In this document: piece by piece, positions 48,668 to 58,407 of the stretch
How the letters are laid out: every line of letters begins with the position of its first letter
How positions within the stretch are numbered: position 1 is the first letter of the stretch
Assembly: GCA_947497945.1 (NCBI GenBank)
Contig: CANMIP010000006.1
Coordinates: forward strand, 62,001 to 126,000
Source: an uncultured Tropicimonas sp.
Lineage (GTDB): Bacteria > Pseudomonadota > Alphaproteobacteria > Rhodobacterales > Rhodobacteraceae
Reading direction: 5' to 3'
DNA: 64,000 bases
Notes under the pieces: generated by a model
Told to the model about the DNA's origin: nothing
The model's database searches: none
What the model saw: the letters and a program-made list of their open reading frames with translations, nothing else
Program-made: the position numbers and the translations under genes

Positions 48668-49573
48668 CTAGCCGTGTTCCCAGGCCTCGAGAATGTATCG
48701 GCTCGTCATCAGGTCCAGATGCGCGCCGCCGCCATTCTTGAAGAGCGTTATGTCCTCGGGCGCGCGCCGGAAGGCGTCCAGCTCGTAATAGTCGGCCAGC
48801 ACATCCGCCCGGCCGATCGCGCCCGTCTTCAACGGTTCAATCAGCTCGCCGATATGCTCCAGCGTCGTGTCATAGCTGTCCACGAAGATCTTCGCGCGGG
48901 CCATCGCCGCGTCGTCGGCCTCGCGCATATCCGGCCGGTAGGCGCCGATCAGGTCGATATGCTGGCCCGGCCGCAGCCATTCGCCCTGCAGGACGGGGGC
49001 CTTCGACATGGTGGCGGCGGCGACGATATCGGCCCGTCCCACGGCCTCGGGCAGGTCCTCGACCGCCCGCGCCCCCGTCTTCGCGGCCAGCGCGGCGGCC
49101 TTCTCCGGTGAACGGTTCCAGATCGAGAATCGTGCCTCCGGAAATCCCGCGCCATAGGCTTCGATCAGCGAGGCCGCGACAGTTCCGGCGCCGAGGATCA
49201 GGATCTCGCGGCTTTCCGCCCGCGCCAGTTTTCGGGCCGCCAGCAGGCTGTCCCCGGCCGTCTTCCACTTGGTCAGCAGGTGGAAGTCGAGCAGCGCCTC
49301 GGGCAAGCCCGTTGCGTCCGAAAAGAGCACGGCGGCCCCGTTCAGCGCCGGAATCCCGTGCGCCGCATTGCCCGGAAAGATCGTCGCCGTCTTCACCAGG
49401 CATCCCAGCCCGTCAATCCAGGCCGCGCGGCTGAGCACCGTGTCCTCGCCCCGGTAGAGAAAGGAATCCTCGACGCTTGCCCGGGCGCGTCCGTGGCCGG
49501 CGGCGAGCGCATCCGTCAGGGCAAGCCAGTCGAGCTTCTCCTCCGCTGCCAACGGAATGAACGGCAGGCTCAT
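48668..49573 (-). CDS. Ornithine cyclodeaminase / mu-crystallin family protein
   Basis: The 301-residue protein has the family core: Lys in GCLVKTATIFPGN, LTKWKTAGDSLLAARKL, a Rossmann loop ILILGAGTVAASLIEAYG and DLIGAYRPDMREAD. Members deaminate ornithine to proline or act on other imino or amino acids with NAD(P). Which substrate applies here cannot be read from sequence. Its start overlaps the stop of the upstream HAD gene by 4 nt (ATGA), so both are translated together. Confidence 0.88.
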   Translation of the reverse strand: MSLPFIPLAAEEKLDWLALTDALAAGHGRARASVEDSFLYRGEDTVLSRAAWIDGLGCLVKTATIFPGNAAHGIPALNGAAVLFSDATGLPEALLDFHLLTKWKTAGDSLLAARKLARAESREILILGAGTVAASLIEAYGAGFPEARFSIWNRSPEKAAALAAKTGARAVEDLPEAVGRADIVAAATMSKAPVLQGEWLRPGQHIDLIGAYRPDMREADDAAMARAKIFVDSYDTTLEHIGELIEPLKTGAIGRADVLADYYELDAFRRAPEDITLFKNGGGAHLDLMTSRYILEAWEHG

Positions 49574-50190
49574 GCGGCCTCGCCGGCGCTCAGAAGCCCC
49601 TCGGCGACGAGCCGGTCCGCCCAGCCCTGCGGGCCGTCAAAGAGATGCCCCTGCCAGCCGCGCGCCTCGGCCGCCGCGATATTGTCCACCCGGTCATCGA
49701 CGAAGAGAATCCCCTCCGGCGCGAAGCCGCAGCTCTCCTCGACCATTTCATAGATGCGTGGATCGGGCTTGATGACCTGCATATGGCCGGAGATATGGCG
49801 CTTGTCGAACTCCTTGAGGAAGGGGTAATGCGTCTCGCCAACCTCGAAGCTGCCGATGCCGAAATTCGTCAGCGCCTGGACCGGAACGCCCTTCGCCCGC
49901 AATGCCCGCAGCAGCCGCACCGAATGGTCGATGGCCGGCTGGGCCAGTTCGATCCAGTTGTCATGCCACATCCGGATCTCGTCGCGCCACCGGGGATAGG
50001 TCTCGGCGCAGTCATAGACCGTTGCGCGGAAATCGGCGCCACGGTCGACGAGATCGTTCATCCCGTGCAGGTCGACCTCGTCGAACATCGCCTCGCGGCG
50101 TTCCCGCCCGATCGCGGTGTCGTAGTAGCGTTCCGGATTCCACTCGATCAGCACATTGCCGATGTCATAGATGACGAGTTCCACAGCCAT
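49570..50190 (-). CDS. HAD family hydrolase
   Basis: The 206-residue protein has HAD motif I in IYDIGNVLIEW (the first Asp is the nucleophile; the second acidic position is Asn, DIGN, as in many YihX-like phosphatases), motif II in ALTNFG, a Lys in QVIKPDPRIYEM and motif IV in ILFVDDRVDNI. It probably dephosphorylates a small metabolite. ATG 50190 follows GGAGTG. It is co-directional with and overlaps the ornithine cyclodeaminase homologue. Confidence 0.88.
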   Translation of the reverse strand: MAVELVIYDIGNVLIEWNPERYYDTAIGRERREAMFDEVDLHGMNDLVDRGADFRATVYDCAETYPRWRDEIRMWHDNWIELAQPAIDHSVRLLRALRAKGVPVQALTNFGIGSFEVGETHYPFLKEFDKRHISGHMQVIKPDPRIYEMVEESCGFAPEGILFVDDRVDNIAAAEARGWQGHLFDGPQGWADRLVAEGLLSAGEAA

Positions 50191-50245
50191 TGAGGCACAC
50201 TCCAGATTTGCGATTGCGCACAGCCTCGCCAATTGGCTGCCGCTG

Positions 50246-50692
50246 TCAATGTCCGCGCACGAGAACCCTGTCCAGCGCCTGCGAAAACCGCGCCCGGTCG
50301 GCCTTCGAGAACGCCTTTCCGCCGCCCCCGCCGCCCAGCGGGTCGGCGCTGCGCAGCTCGGTTGCGAGGTTCCGGGCGGCCAGAACATTGGCGATATTGC
50401 GCTCGGTCAGGATCTCGCCGTCATGCTTGAGCACCAGCGCGCCGGCGGCAATGCAATCGGCGGCCAGCGGGATATCGGCGGTGATGACCACGTCGCCGGG
50501 CCCGCATTCGGTGGCGATCCAGCGATCCGCCACGTCCAGCCCCTCGGAGACGTAGACAACCCGCACCAACGGGTTCGCCGGCGCCCGGATCCCGCCGTTG
50601 CAGACCAGCACCATCGGCACCTTGTGTCGGCTCGCCACCCGTTCGGCTTCCGCCTTCACCGGGCAGGCATCGGCATCGATATAGATCGTCAC
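50246..50692 (-). CDS. UPF0178 (DUF188, YaiI/YqxD) family protein
   Basis: The 148-residue protein matches UPF0178 closely: [18 protein letters not shown] at the start, [19 protein letters not shown] in the middle and [20 protein letters not shown] near the end. The fold is PIN-like, but the function is unproven. Its start overlaps the stop of fghA by 4 nt, so expression is tied to formaldehyde detoxification. Confidence 0.93.
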   Translation of the reverse strand: MTIYIDADACPVKAEAERVASRHKVPMVLVCNGGIRAPANPLVRVVYVSEGLDVADRWIATECGPGDVVITADIPLAADCIAAGALVLKHDGEILTERNIANVLAARNLATELRSADPLGGGGGGKAFSKADRARFSQALDRVLVRGH

Positions 50693-51522
50693 GAGAGCCC
50701 CAATGCCTCCGCGTGAAATTCGACATGATCTCCCATGAAGCTGGAGACGAAGAAATAGGAGTGGTCGTAGCCTTCCTGCATCCGAAACGCGCCCTCCTGG
50801 CGGCGGGCGGCCATCGCCTCGGCCAGCGCTTCCGGCTTCAGCAGGTCGAGGAACTGATCCTCGCTGCCCTGGTCGATCAGGACCGGACCGTCAAAGCCGG
50901 TGGCGCGCATCTGCAGCGTCGCGTCATGCGCCGCCCAGGCCATCTCGTCCGCACCCAGATAGGCGCCGAGCTGCTTGCGGCCCCAGTCGGAGGCGGAGGG
51001 ATGGGCGATCGGCGCGAAGGCGGAGACAGCGGCAAAGCGCCCGGGCAGCCCCATGGCCAGCGTCAGCGCGCCATGCCCGCCCATCGAATGTCCGGTGATC
51101 GCCTGTCGCGCCATGTCCACCGGGAAATGCGCCTCCAGCAGCAGCGGCAACTCGCTGGCGAGGTAATCCCACATGGTGAAATTCGGCGCCCAGGGCTCCT
51201 GCGTCGCGTTCACGTAGAAGCCCGCGCCCTGGCCGAGATCATAGGCCTCGTCATCGGTGACCCCGTCGCCGCGCGGCGAGGTATCGGGGAAGACGACCGC
51301 CAGCCCGTGCTCCGCCGCATGGGCCTGCATCCCGGCTTTCACCATTGCGTTCTCATGCGTGCAGGTCAGCCCGGAGAGATACCACAGCACCGGCACCGGG
51401 CCGGTCGCGGCCTGTGGCGGCAGGTAGAGACCGAAGGTCATGTCGCAGCCACAGGATTTCGAACGATGCTTGTAGACCCCCTGCATCCCGCCGAAGCACC
51501 GGTTCTCGGAAAGCGTTTCCAT
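50689..51522 (-). CDS. fghA: S-formylglutathione hydrolase
   Basis: The 277-residue alpha/beta-hydrolase has the esterase D family features: [20 protein letters not shown], the nucleophilic Ser in [12 protein letters not shown], Asp in [10 protein letters not shown] and His in GYDHSYFF. It hydrolyses S-formylglutathione to formate and glutathione, completing the pathway begun by FrmA encoded at 44155. The start at 51522 is preceded by GGAGGAGATCACC. Confidence 0.95.
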   Translation of the reverse strand: METLSENRCFGGMQGVYKHRSKSCGCDMTFGLYLPPQAATGPVPVLWYLSGLTCTHENAMVKAGMQAHAAEHGLAVVFPDTSPRGDGVTDDEAYDLGQGAGFYVNATQEPWAPNFTMWDYLASELPLLLEAHFPVDMARQAITGHSMGGHGALTLAMGLPGRFAAVSAFAPIAHPSASDWGRKQLGAYLGADEMAWAAHDATLQMRATGFDGPVLIDQGSEDQFLDLLKPEALAEAMAARRQEGAFRMQEGYDHSYFFVSSFMGDHVEFHAEALGLS

Positions 51523-51582
51523 GGTGATCTCCTCCTGCCTTTTCCCAAGGCCTAGCCTGCGCGCGCGGCTCCGGCAAGCCTG

Positions 51583-52506
51583 TCAGCCGAGCCAGGCGAT
51601 GATCAGCGAGACGGTCACGACGGAGGCCGCTGTCGTCAGCAGGATCGTGGTGGAAACCCTGTGCGGCGCGACGTCGTAATGGCGCGCGAGGATATAGACA
51701 TTCCCGGCCACCGGAAGGGCTGCGCAGGCGATCATGACCGAGGCCGCAAAGGGCTCGACGGGGAAGATCACAAGCGCCATGAGCGCGACGACAGCCGGGT
51801 GCAGGATCAGCTTGACGCCCGAGAGCCAGAGCGCGACCGAGAGCCGCTCCGCGCTCTTGGAGGCCAGCGACGCCCCGATGGCGAAAAGGGCGCAGGGGGT
51901 GGCGGCAGCCCCGAGCAGGTCGAGGAACTCGTTCATCGGCACCGGGATCGGCCATTCCAGCGCCGACCAGGCAAAGCCGGCGCCAATGGAGACGATCATC
52001 GGGTTGCGCGCCAGCCCGCGCCCGACCGAGAGCAGCACCCCGGGCGCGATCCGCCCGTCCCGCGTGCCGGTGATGACGATCACGATCACCGAGCCGAAGA
52101 CCAGCAGGTCCACCGCCAGCACCATCATGACGGGCCCGATCGCCTCGGCGCCAAGCAACAGGGTCAGCATCGGCACGCCGAGGAAGCCGACATTGCCGAT
52201 CACGGCGCATTGCGCCTCCACCGCGCATTCCTCCCAGGAGATCCCGCGCATGCGGGAGAAAACCGTTGTCAGCGCGTAGACCAGCGTGCTGGCGCAGAGA
52301 TAGGCCCAGATGAAGGTCCAGTTCAGCACTTCCGCCAGCGACAGATTGGCCGCGAAGCGGAACAGCATGGCCGAGAGGGCGAAGTAGAAGACGAATTTCG
52401 TCAGGTAGGCCGTGGCCTCATCGGTGAAAAACCGCGTGCGCCCGGCGAAGTAGCCGGTGGCGATCAGGCCGAAGAAGGGCAGGGTTTTCAAAAAGATCGC
52501 CAGCAT
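51583..52506 (-). CDS. AEC (auxin efflux carrier) family transporter
   Basis: The 307-residue protein has about ten hydrophobic segments and the AEC pattern: LPFFGLIATGYFAGR at the start, VIGNVGFLGVPML in the middle and VAGNVYILARHYD near the end. Such carriers export small carboxylates (malate, malonate or others) in bacteria. The substrate is not deducible. It lies 60 nt upstream of fghA in the same direction and may be co-transcribed with it. Confidence 0.9.
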   Translation of the reverse strand: MLAIFLKTLPFFGLIATGYFAGRTRFFTDEATAYLTKFVFYFALSAMLFRFAANLSLAEVLNWTFIWAYLCASTLVYALTTVFSRMRGISWEECAVEAQCAVIGNVGFLGVPMLTLLLGAEAIGPVMMVLAVDLLVFGSVIVIVITGTRDGRIAPGVLLSVGRGLARNPMIVSIGAGFAWSALEWPIPVPMNEFLDLLGAAATPCALFAIGASLASKSAERLSVALWLSGVKLILHPAVVALMALVIFPVEPFAASVMIACAALPVAGNVYILARHYDVAPHRVSTTILLTTAASVVTVSLIIAWLG

Positions 52507-52570
52507 GGTCGCGCCCTAACATGCCCGCCGGCCCGGGTCACTTCCTTTCCCCGTTCCGGTCTCGTCGATG

Positions 52571-52598
52571 CGGCCCGGCCGGCCGTCCAGCCGGGCCG
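52571..52598 (-). terminator. GC hairpin downstream of BY-kinase gene
   Basis: CGGCCCGGC (52571-52579) pairs perfectly with GCCGGGCCG (52590-52598), 8 nt after the minus-strand stop. There is no T-run, so termination is uncertain. Confidence 0.35.
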
Positions 52599-52605
52599 AA
52601 ACGGG

Positions 52606-54723
52606 CTATTTGTTGTAGTAGCTCTTGCCGTAATAAGAGTAGTGGCCATAGCCGTAGCGCTTCATGCCGCGCGGATCGACCTGCGAGAAGACAACCCCGG
52701 TCACGTTCTGGCCGAAGGAGGTGAACTCGCGCAGCCCGTGCTGGACCTGCCATTTCTGCGTCTTGTCCCAGAGGACACAATACAGGGTCGCATCGGCCAG
52801 CGGGCTGATCAGGCGGGCATCGGGAACCAGCGTCACCGGCGGGGTGTCGATGATGATGTAGTCGTATTCCGCCCTGAGGGTCTCGATGAAGTTGCGGAAC
52901 TTCTCGGAGGAGATCAGGTCGGCGGCGTTCATATTCGTCTCGGTGCCGACAAGGACGTCGATCCCCAGCTCTTCCTGATGGTGGACCGCGTCTGCAAGCT
53001 CCATTTCGCCGGCGACAACGGCAAGCAGCCCTCCGCCCGCCTTCGCGTCGCGGAAGTACTGATTCAAGGTCTGGCGCCGGATGTCGCCCTCGATCAGAAG
53101 GACCTTCTTGTCGAGCGCGGCGAGGTTGTTGGCCAGCGAGATCGAGATCGTTGTCTTGCCTTCCGCGGGCACCGAGGAGGTGAACATGACGACCTGCGGC
53201 GGCTTGTCGACATTCGTCATCAGGATCGATGTCCGCATGTTGCGGATGGCTTCGACGAAGACCGATGACGGGTTTTCGCGCAGGAAGCCCAGCAGCTTCT
53301 CGCGCTTGTTGGTGTGAATGCGCGGGATCTGTCCCATGACCGTGCAGCCGGTGCTCTGTTCGAGATCTTCCACCGTGCGGAACCCGTTGCGCCGGGCCTC
53401 TTTCAGCAGCACGAGGCCGGCGCCGATGACCGTTCCCAACGCCAGGCCGAGCGCGACGAGAAGGGATTCGCGCGGGGCGACCTTCCGGCCGGGAATCGCC
53501 TCTGTCAGGATCCGGCTGTCAGGCGTCTGCAATCCGAGCTGCACGGTAGTTTCCTTCAGCCGTGCCAGGAAGGTCTCGTAGAGAATGCGCGTGGCTTCCG
53601 CTTCGCGTTGCATCTGCTCAAGCTTGATGAGCTCGGCGTTCTGCTTCTTCAGCGTCGCTTCCGCTTCCGCCAGCGAACCTTCCAGCAACCCTTGCTGGCT
53701 CGCCAGGCGTTTCAGGCCGATTTCGGTCTGGGTGATCACGGTCTCGACCTGCGTTTCGAAGGCGTCGAGGGCGCCTTCGTTTCCAGCGAGGGCGTTTCGG
53801 GACAAGCGGTTCAGGATCGGGTCGTTTGTCAGCGCCACGATCTGCTCGATGTCTTTCTCCGCCGCGGCCGTGTTCAGGGCCGCGAGCTCCATCTGGACCG
53901 CCGCGATCTCGCGCGACGATTCCTCGAGCCTCTCACGGGTCGTCTTGGCCCGGATATTGATCGCTTCCAGCGTCTCGGCGTTGATCAGGTCGCTCTCGTT
54001 CTGGAGCGTCCGGACATCGGCTTCCTTCTGCTTGAGCTCGGCCTCAAGCTCCGTGACCTTGTCGCTCAGCCACTCGACGGCATAGCCGGTGACCTCGAAT
54101 TTCGTCGCAAGCTGGTCCGCGATATAGAGCTCGGAGAGATGGTTGACGATCCTGGCGGATTTCTCCCGGTCAGATGTCGTCGCCCTGATATTCAGGATAT
54201 AGGTGTCCTTGGTCGACGATGCCGCGATTGCTTCTCCGACCGCAGCCGTGACTTCCCACCGGATGCCCTGTTCCGTCGGTTCGGAGTCTGGCGGAAGGCC
54301 GATCAGATCGAGGACCTTGCTCTTGATATTCGACGGGGAGAGTGCGGATTTCTCGGTCAGGCGCAGGTTGAACTCGGGATCGTTGACGAGGTCGAGATCC
54401 TGGACCAGTTGCTCCAGGATCTTGCGGGAGGTCACGATCTTCAGTTCGGTGTTGATGGCTTCGTCTTCGGTCGAAACACCGGAGACAACGCTTTCCAGGT
54501 CGACAACGGCGTTTGACCGCACATCGAGCACCATCTCCATCGACGCGGTGTATTTCTTCTCGGCAATGAACAGGGCGTAATAGCCGAAGATCGCGCCGAA
54601 CAGGATGGCCGAAAGGAGGATGAAAACGCTTCCACGCCAAAGCGTGTTCAGAATCGCTCCCAGGTTGATCTCTTCTTCGGACAGACTCTGGGGATGAGTG
54701 AGTTCACGAACTCGGCCATTCAT
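52606..54723 (-). CDS. Polysaccharide biosynthesis tyrosine autokinase (Wzz + BY-kinase)
   Basis: The 705-residue protein has a Wzz domain with membrane helices at about 30-52 and 425-445, a long periplasmic coiled-coil region between (about 200-400), and a C-terminal BY-kinase: Walker A SSVPAEGKTTISIS, Walker A' LLIEGDIRR and Walker B YIIIDTPPVTL. It ends in a tyrosine cluster (RYGYGHYSYYGKSYYNK, seven Tyr), the autophosphorylation tail. It controls chain length and export of exopolysaccharide. No other polysaccharide genes lie beside it in the window. Confidence 0.93.
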   Translation of the reverse strand: MNGRVRELTHPQSLSEEEINLGAILNTLWRGSVFILLSAILFGAIFGYYALFIAEKKYTASMEMVLDVRSNAVVDLESVVSGVSTEDEAINTELKIVTSRKILEQLVQDLDLVNDPEFNLRLTEKSALSPSNIKSKVLDLIGLPPDSEPTEQGIRWEVTAAVGEAIAASSTKDTYILNIRATTSDREKSARIVNHLSELYIADQLATKFEVTGYAVEWLSDKVTELEAELKQKEADVRTLQNESDLINAETLEAINIRAKTTRERLEESSREIAAVQMELAALNTAAAEKDIEQIVALTNDPILNRLSRNALAGNEGALDAFETQVETVITQTEIGLKRLASQQGLLEGSLAEAEATLKKQNAELIKLEQMQREAEATRILYETFLARLKETTVQLGLQTPDSRILTEAIPGRKVAPRESLLVALGLALGTVIGAGLVLLKEARRNGFRTVEDLEQSTGCTVMGQIPRIHTNKREKLLGFLRENPSSVFVEAIRNMRTSILMTNVDKPPQVVMFTSSVPAEGKTTISISLANNLAALDKKVLLIEGDIRRQTLNQYFRDAKAGGGLLAVVAGEMELADAVHHQEELGIDVLVGTETNMNAADLISSEKFRNFIETLRAEYDYIIIDTPPVTLVPDARLISPLADATLYCVLWDKTQKWQVQHGLREFTSFGQNVTGVVFSQVDPRGMKRYGYGHYSYYGKSYYNK

Positions 54724-55064
54724 AGGGAGGGTCTCCGATTTGGTCTGGATGGCCTGGCAAAAGGTGAAATAGGGGCACTGGTTGATAACATGGGCGACCC
54801 TTTATTCCAGCGGAGTTCGAGACGTGTCGTGTGCGAACACTGAATGGCTAGGGATGGGATACAAAAAAGGTTACAAAACAACGTTTTCGTAAGTGCGAAA
54901 TTCTCGATCCGCAGCGAATTCGGCCTAGCAAACTCCAATGTCGCCTGTCAATCGGTTCCAGATCGGCAACCGGCTTGCCCGGGGGAGGCGCAGCAGCGTC
55001 CTGCCGGGTCCGGGCGCGCGGATAGAGGCACGCGCCCGGAGTGCCGACACTGTCCGTTTCCGGG
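54724..55064. other. 341-nt intergenic region, AT-rich upstream of BY-kinase gene
   Basis: The sequence between serA and the BY-kinase gene is AT-richer than the surroundings, with homopolymer runs at about 54864-54900. A minus-strand TTGACA lies at 54951-54946. If used, it would give a leader of about 190 nt. I see no supported gene. Confidence 0.45.
54922..54951 (-). promoter_or_regulatory. Possible promoter of BY-kinase gene
   Basis: TTGACA (54951-54946), 18-nt spacer, TAGGCC (54927-54922), with a TG upstream of the -10. The -35 is perfect but the -10 is poor. Confidence 0.3.
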
Positions 55065-56660
55065 TCAGCCGACGTTGAACTGAAGCACGCTGACCGTCCG
55101 GAACAGCCCGGTTGCCTTGAGCTTGGCGATCACCGCCGGATCGACCGGCGCGTCAACATAGAGCAGGGCGATGGCGTCCTTGCCCGGCTCGGAGCGGCCG
55201 AGGGTGAAGTTGGCGATGTTGACACCGTTCTCGCCCATGGTCTGGCCGAGCGTACCGATGATGCCCGGCACGTCCTCATTGGTCGTGTAGAGCATATGGG
55301 CGCCGATCTCGGCATCGATGGTGATGCCCTTGATCTGGATGAAGCGCGGCTTGCCATCGGAGAAGACGGTGCCGGCGATGGAGCGCTCGCGGGTGTCGGT
55401 GACGACGGTCAGCTTGATGAAGCTGTCGAAGACGCCGGACTTGCCCTGCGTGGTGCGCGAGATGTTGATCCCGCGCTCGGCGGCCTGGATCGGCGCGGAG
55501 ACGAGGTTCACATCCGGGTTGGACGCCGCCATCACGCCGGCAATGGCCGAACAGCCAAGCGCGTCGAGATTCATCTCCGAGACCTTGCCGTCATAGAGGA
55601 TGTTGATCGCCTTGATCGGCTCGTCCGTCATCTGGCCGATAAAGGCGCCCAGATGCTCGGCCAGCTTCAGCCACGGGCCCATGACCTTGGCTTCCTCGGC
55701 GGTGACCGAGGGCATGTTGAGCGCGTTTTCGACCGCACCGGTGTTGAGATAGGCGGACATCTGTTCGGCCACCTGCAACGCGACGTTTTCCTGTGCCTCG
55801 GTGGTCGAGGCGCCCAGATGCGGGGTGCAGACCACGTTGGGCAGGTTGAAGAGCGGGTTCTCGTTTGCCGGTTCCTTGGCGAAGACGTCGAAGGCGGCGC
55901 CCGCGACATGGCCCGATTTCAGGGCGTCGGCCAGCGCTTCTTCGTCGACGAGGCCGCCGCGGGCGCAGTTGATGATGCGCACGCCCTTCTTGGTCTTGGC
56001 GAGGTTCTCGCGGCTCAGGATATTGGCCGTCTTCTCGGTGAAGGGCACGTGCAGGGTGATGAAATCGGCGCGCTCCAGCAGCTCGTCCAGCTCGACCTTG
56101 GTGACGCCCAGCTTGTCAGCGCGCTCGTCGGAAAGGAACGGGTCATAGGCGATGACCTTCATCCGCAGGCCCACGGCGCGCTCGCAGACGATGCCGCCGA
56201 TATTGCCGGCACCGATCACGCCCAGCGTCTTGCCGGTCAGCTCGACGCCCATGAACTTGGACTTCTCCCATTTGCCGGCATGGGTCGAGGTGGAGGCCTC
56301 GGGGATCTGGCGGGCCACGGCGAACATCATCGCGATTGCGTGCTCGGCGGTGGTGATCATGTTGCCATAGGGCGTGTTCATCACGATCACGCCCTTCTTG
56401 GAGGCGGCCTTGATGTCGACATTGTCGACGCCAATGCCGGCGCGGCCGATCACCTTGAGGTTGTCGGCCTTCTCCAGCAGCTTTTCGGTGGCCTTGGTGG
56501 CCGAGCGGATGGCGAGACCGTCATATTTGTGGATGACTTCGGCGAGCTTTTCCTTGTCCTTGCCGAGGGCGGGTTCGAAATCCACCTCGATGCCGTTGTC
56601 GCGGAAGATCTGGACGGCGGTTTCGGAAAGCTTGTCGGAAACGAGAACTTTGGGGGCCAT
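55065..56660 (-). CDS. serA: D-3-phosphoglycerate dehydrogenase
   Basis: The 531-residue protein is the long form of SerA: substrate domain (1-100), NAD-binding domain (about 100-285, GVIGAGNIGGIVCERAVG), an intervening ASB domain (about 315-450) and a C-terminal ACT domain (about 455-531, MLYTTNEDVPGIIGTLGQ) that normally binds serine for feedback. It oxidises 3-phosphoglycerate to 3-phosphohydroxypyruvate. It follows serC by 65 nt in a serC-serA operon. Confidence 0.97.
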   Translation of the reverse strand: MAPKVLVSDKLSETAVQIFRDNGIEVDFEPALGKDKEKLAEVIHKYDGLAIRSATKATEKLLEKADNLKVIGRAGIGVDNVDIKAASKKGVIVMNTPYGNMITTAEHAIAMMFAVARQIPEASTSTHAGKWEKSKFMGVELTGKTLGVIGAGNIGGIVCERAVGLRMKVIAYDPFLSDERADKLGVTKVELDELLERADFITLHVPFTEKTANILSRENLAKTKKGVRIINCARGGLVDEEALADALKSGHVAGAAFDVFAKEPANENPLFNLPNVVCTPHLGASTTEAQENVALQVAEQMSAYLNTGAVENALNMPSVTAEEAKVMGPWLKLAEHLGAFIGQMTDEPIKAINILYDGKVSEMNLDALGCSAIAGVMAASNPDVNLVSAPIQAAERGINISRTTQGKSGVFDSFIKLTVVTDTRERSIAGTVFSDGKPRFIQIKGITIDAEIGAHMLYTTNEDVPGIIGTLGQTMGENGVNIANFTLGRSEPGKDAIALLYVDAPVDPAVIAKLKATGLFRTVSVLQFNVG

Positions 56661-56725
56661 TGGAAGCTCCTTTGGCTGGTATGCCTATGTCGGGAAGGTG
56701 CCGGGCGCTGTGGCCCGGCAGGAAA

Positions 56726-57868
56726 TCACTGCGCTTCGATCTCGGCCTCGAAGGCCCAGACGAGCCAGGGCACAAGCGCTTCGAGATCGGAGGTCTCGAC
56801 CGTGGCACCGCACCAGATCCGCAGGCCGGCCGGCGCGTCACGATAGGCGCCGATATCGAAGGCAACGCCCTCATCGGCCAGACGTTTGGCGACCGCCTTG
56901 GCGAAGCTCGCACCGTCCTTGATCCGCGCGTCGGTGAACTTGAGACAGACAGACGTGTTGGAGCGGATTGCCGGGTCGGCGGCGAGGAAATCGATCCAGT
57001 CATGCTCGGCCACAAGCTTCTCGATCACCGAGGTGTTGGCATCGGCGCGTGCGATCATGCCGGTCAGGCCACCGACCGATTTCGCCCAGGTCAGCGCGTA
57101 GAGATAGTCCTCGACGGCCAGCATGGAGGGCGTGTTGATCGTCTCGCCGCGGAAGATGCCCTCAATCAGCTTGCCGCCCTTGGTCAGGCGGATGATCTTC
57201 GGCAGCGGCCAGGCCGGGGTATAGTTTTCCAGACGTTCGACGGCGCGCGGGCTCAGGATCAGCATCCCGTGGGCCGCTTCGCCGCCGAGGACCTTCTGCC
57301 AGGAGAAGGTGGTGACATCCAGCTTGTCCCAGGCCAGGTCCACCGCGAAGGCGGCCGAGGTGGCGTCGCAGATGGTCAGGCCGGCGCGGTCGGCCGGGAT
57401 AGCGTTGCCATTCGGCAGGCGGACACCCGACGTGGTGCCGTTCCAGGTGAAGACGACATCACGGTCGAAATCCACCGTCGCGAAATCGACGATCTCGCCA
57501 TAGCCGGCGGTCTTCACTTCCGCATCCAGCTTGAGCTGCTTGACCACGTCGGTGACCCAGCCGGAGCCGAAGCTTTCCCAGGCCAGCATTTCAACCGGGC
57601 GCTCGCCCAGGAGCGACCACATGGCCATCTCCATGGCGCCGGTATCAGACGCGGGCACGATGCCGATGCGGTAATCGGCGGGGATGCCGAGAATTTCGCG
57701 GGTCGTCTCGATGGCGTCCTTGAGCTTGGACTTGCCGATGGCGGCGCGGTGCGACCGACCGAGCGCGGCATCTTTCAGCACATCGAGCGAGAATGTGGGG
57801 GGTTTGGCACAGGGGCCAGAGGAAAAACGCGGGTTCACCGGCCGCGTGGTCGGAGCTTGAATAGCCAT
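56726..57868 (-). CDS. serC: Phosphoserine aminotransferase
   Basis: The 380-residue protein is the alphaproteobacterial SerC type: [15 protein letters not shown] at the start, [28 protein letters not shown] with the PLP-binding Lys, and [13 protein letters not shown]. It transaminates 3-phosphohydroxypyruvate with glutamate. ATG 57868 was chosen because AAGGATACCAGGA precedes it and similarity starts there. The 5' leader folds into stems that reach its ribosome-binding site. Confidence 0.96.
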   Translation of the reverse strand: MAIQAPTTRPVNPRFSSGPCAKPPTFSLDVLKDAALGRSHRAAIGKSKLKDAIETTREILGIPADYRIGIVPASDTGAMEMAMWSLLGERPVEMLAWESFGSGWVTDVVKQLKLDAEVKTAGYGEIVDFATVDFDRDVVFTWNGTTSGVRLPNGNAIPADRAGLTICDATSAAFAVDLAWDKLDVTTFSWQKVLGGEAAHGMLILSPRAVERLENYTPAWPLPKIIRLTKGGKLIEGIFRGETINTPSMLAVEDYLYALTWAKSVGGLTGMIARADANTSVIEKLVAEHDWIDFLAADPAIRSNTSVCLKFTDARIKDGASFAKAVAKRLADEGVAFDIGAYRDAPAGLRIWCGATVETSDLEALVPWLVWAFEAEIEAQ

Positions 57869-57870
57869 TC

Positions 57871-57949
57871 CTGGTATCCTTCCAGATATCTGCCTCTCGT
57901 TGGGGAGAGGTGTCCCGCCGCCGCTGATATGGGGCGGGCGGGCATCTGG
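57871..57949 (-). ncRNA. serC leader (putative cis-regulatory RNA)
   Basis: Directly upstream of serC the minus strand can form three stems: CCAGAT with ATCTGG closing the element, a GC stem CCCGCCCGCC with GGCGGCGGG (one bulge) and CCTCTC with GAGAGG around a 6-nt loop. The CTGG of the closing stem can instead pair with CCAG at 57874-57871, trapping the AAGGA ribosome site. Position and final-stem overlap agree with the serC leader described for alphaproteobacteria. Fold drawn by eye. Confidence 0.6.
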
Positions 57950-58031
57950 CAACAGGGAAAATGGACTGGCCCCGACCCTTGGGCGCGAAAAGCGACCCGG
58001 CCTGTCCACTATCGGAAACCTCTCCCTGCGA

Positions 58032-58253
58032 TCATTTCGCCCTTTGGATTCGCAGCCAGCGCTTGCGTCCGCAATGCGAACAATGGGCATAGCTCGCCTT
58101 TGTGCCCTTCGCCTTGTAGCGCACGCCACCGGCTTCCCAGAGGTTCCAGCTGTTCCCGCAGGTCCTGCAGGTGATCCACCATTGACGGCTCTCGGCTTCG
58201 ATTTCGGCGGAGCTCGGTGCGAGTCGTTTCACCAGTTTCTGCCAGATCCCCAT
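58032..58253 (-). CDS. Small zinc-ribbon-like protein
   Basis: The 73-residue protein has two CxxC pairs, CRTCG (about 33-37) and CSHCG (about 60-64), the usual spacing for a zinc ribbon, within a basic, tryptophan-containing sequence ([15 protein letters not shown]). It resembles small transcription- or ribosome-associated zinc proteins, but I know no named family. ATG 58253 follows GTAGGAG. It lies between serC and the divergent serB, 163 nt upstream of serC. Confidence 0.72.
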   Translation of the reverse strand: MGIWQKLVKRLAPSSAEIEAESRQWWITCRTCGNSWNLWEAGGVRYKAKGTKASYAHCSHCGRKRWLRIQRAK

Positions 58254-58407
58254 CACATCTCCTACGCCTTGACGGTGAGCATATGCACGATCTTCGCGGC
58301 GAGACCCGGGGCGGTCAATCTCCCTGGCGGCCAATCGTGTCGAGCGGGGTGGCGAAGCGGCGGAGATCCTGATTTATGCAGGCTCGGACCAAAGCCGGGA
58401 CAGACCC

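Noticed and set aside
54720-54938. A 72-codon frame in the BY-kinase leader ending on its start codon
   Set aside because: The stop/start overlap is suggestive, but the start is TTG without a ribosome site and the translation looks random. A regulatory upstream frame cannot be excluded without profiling.
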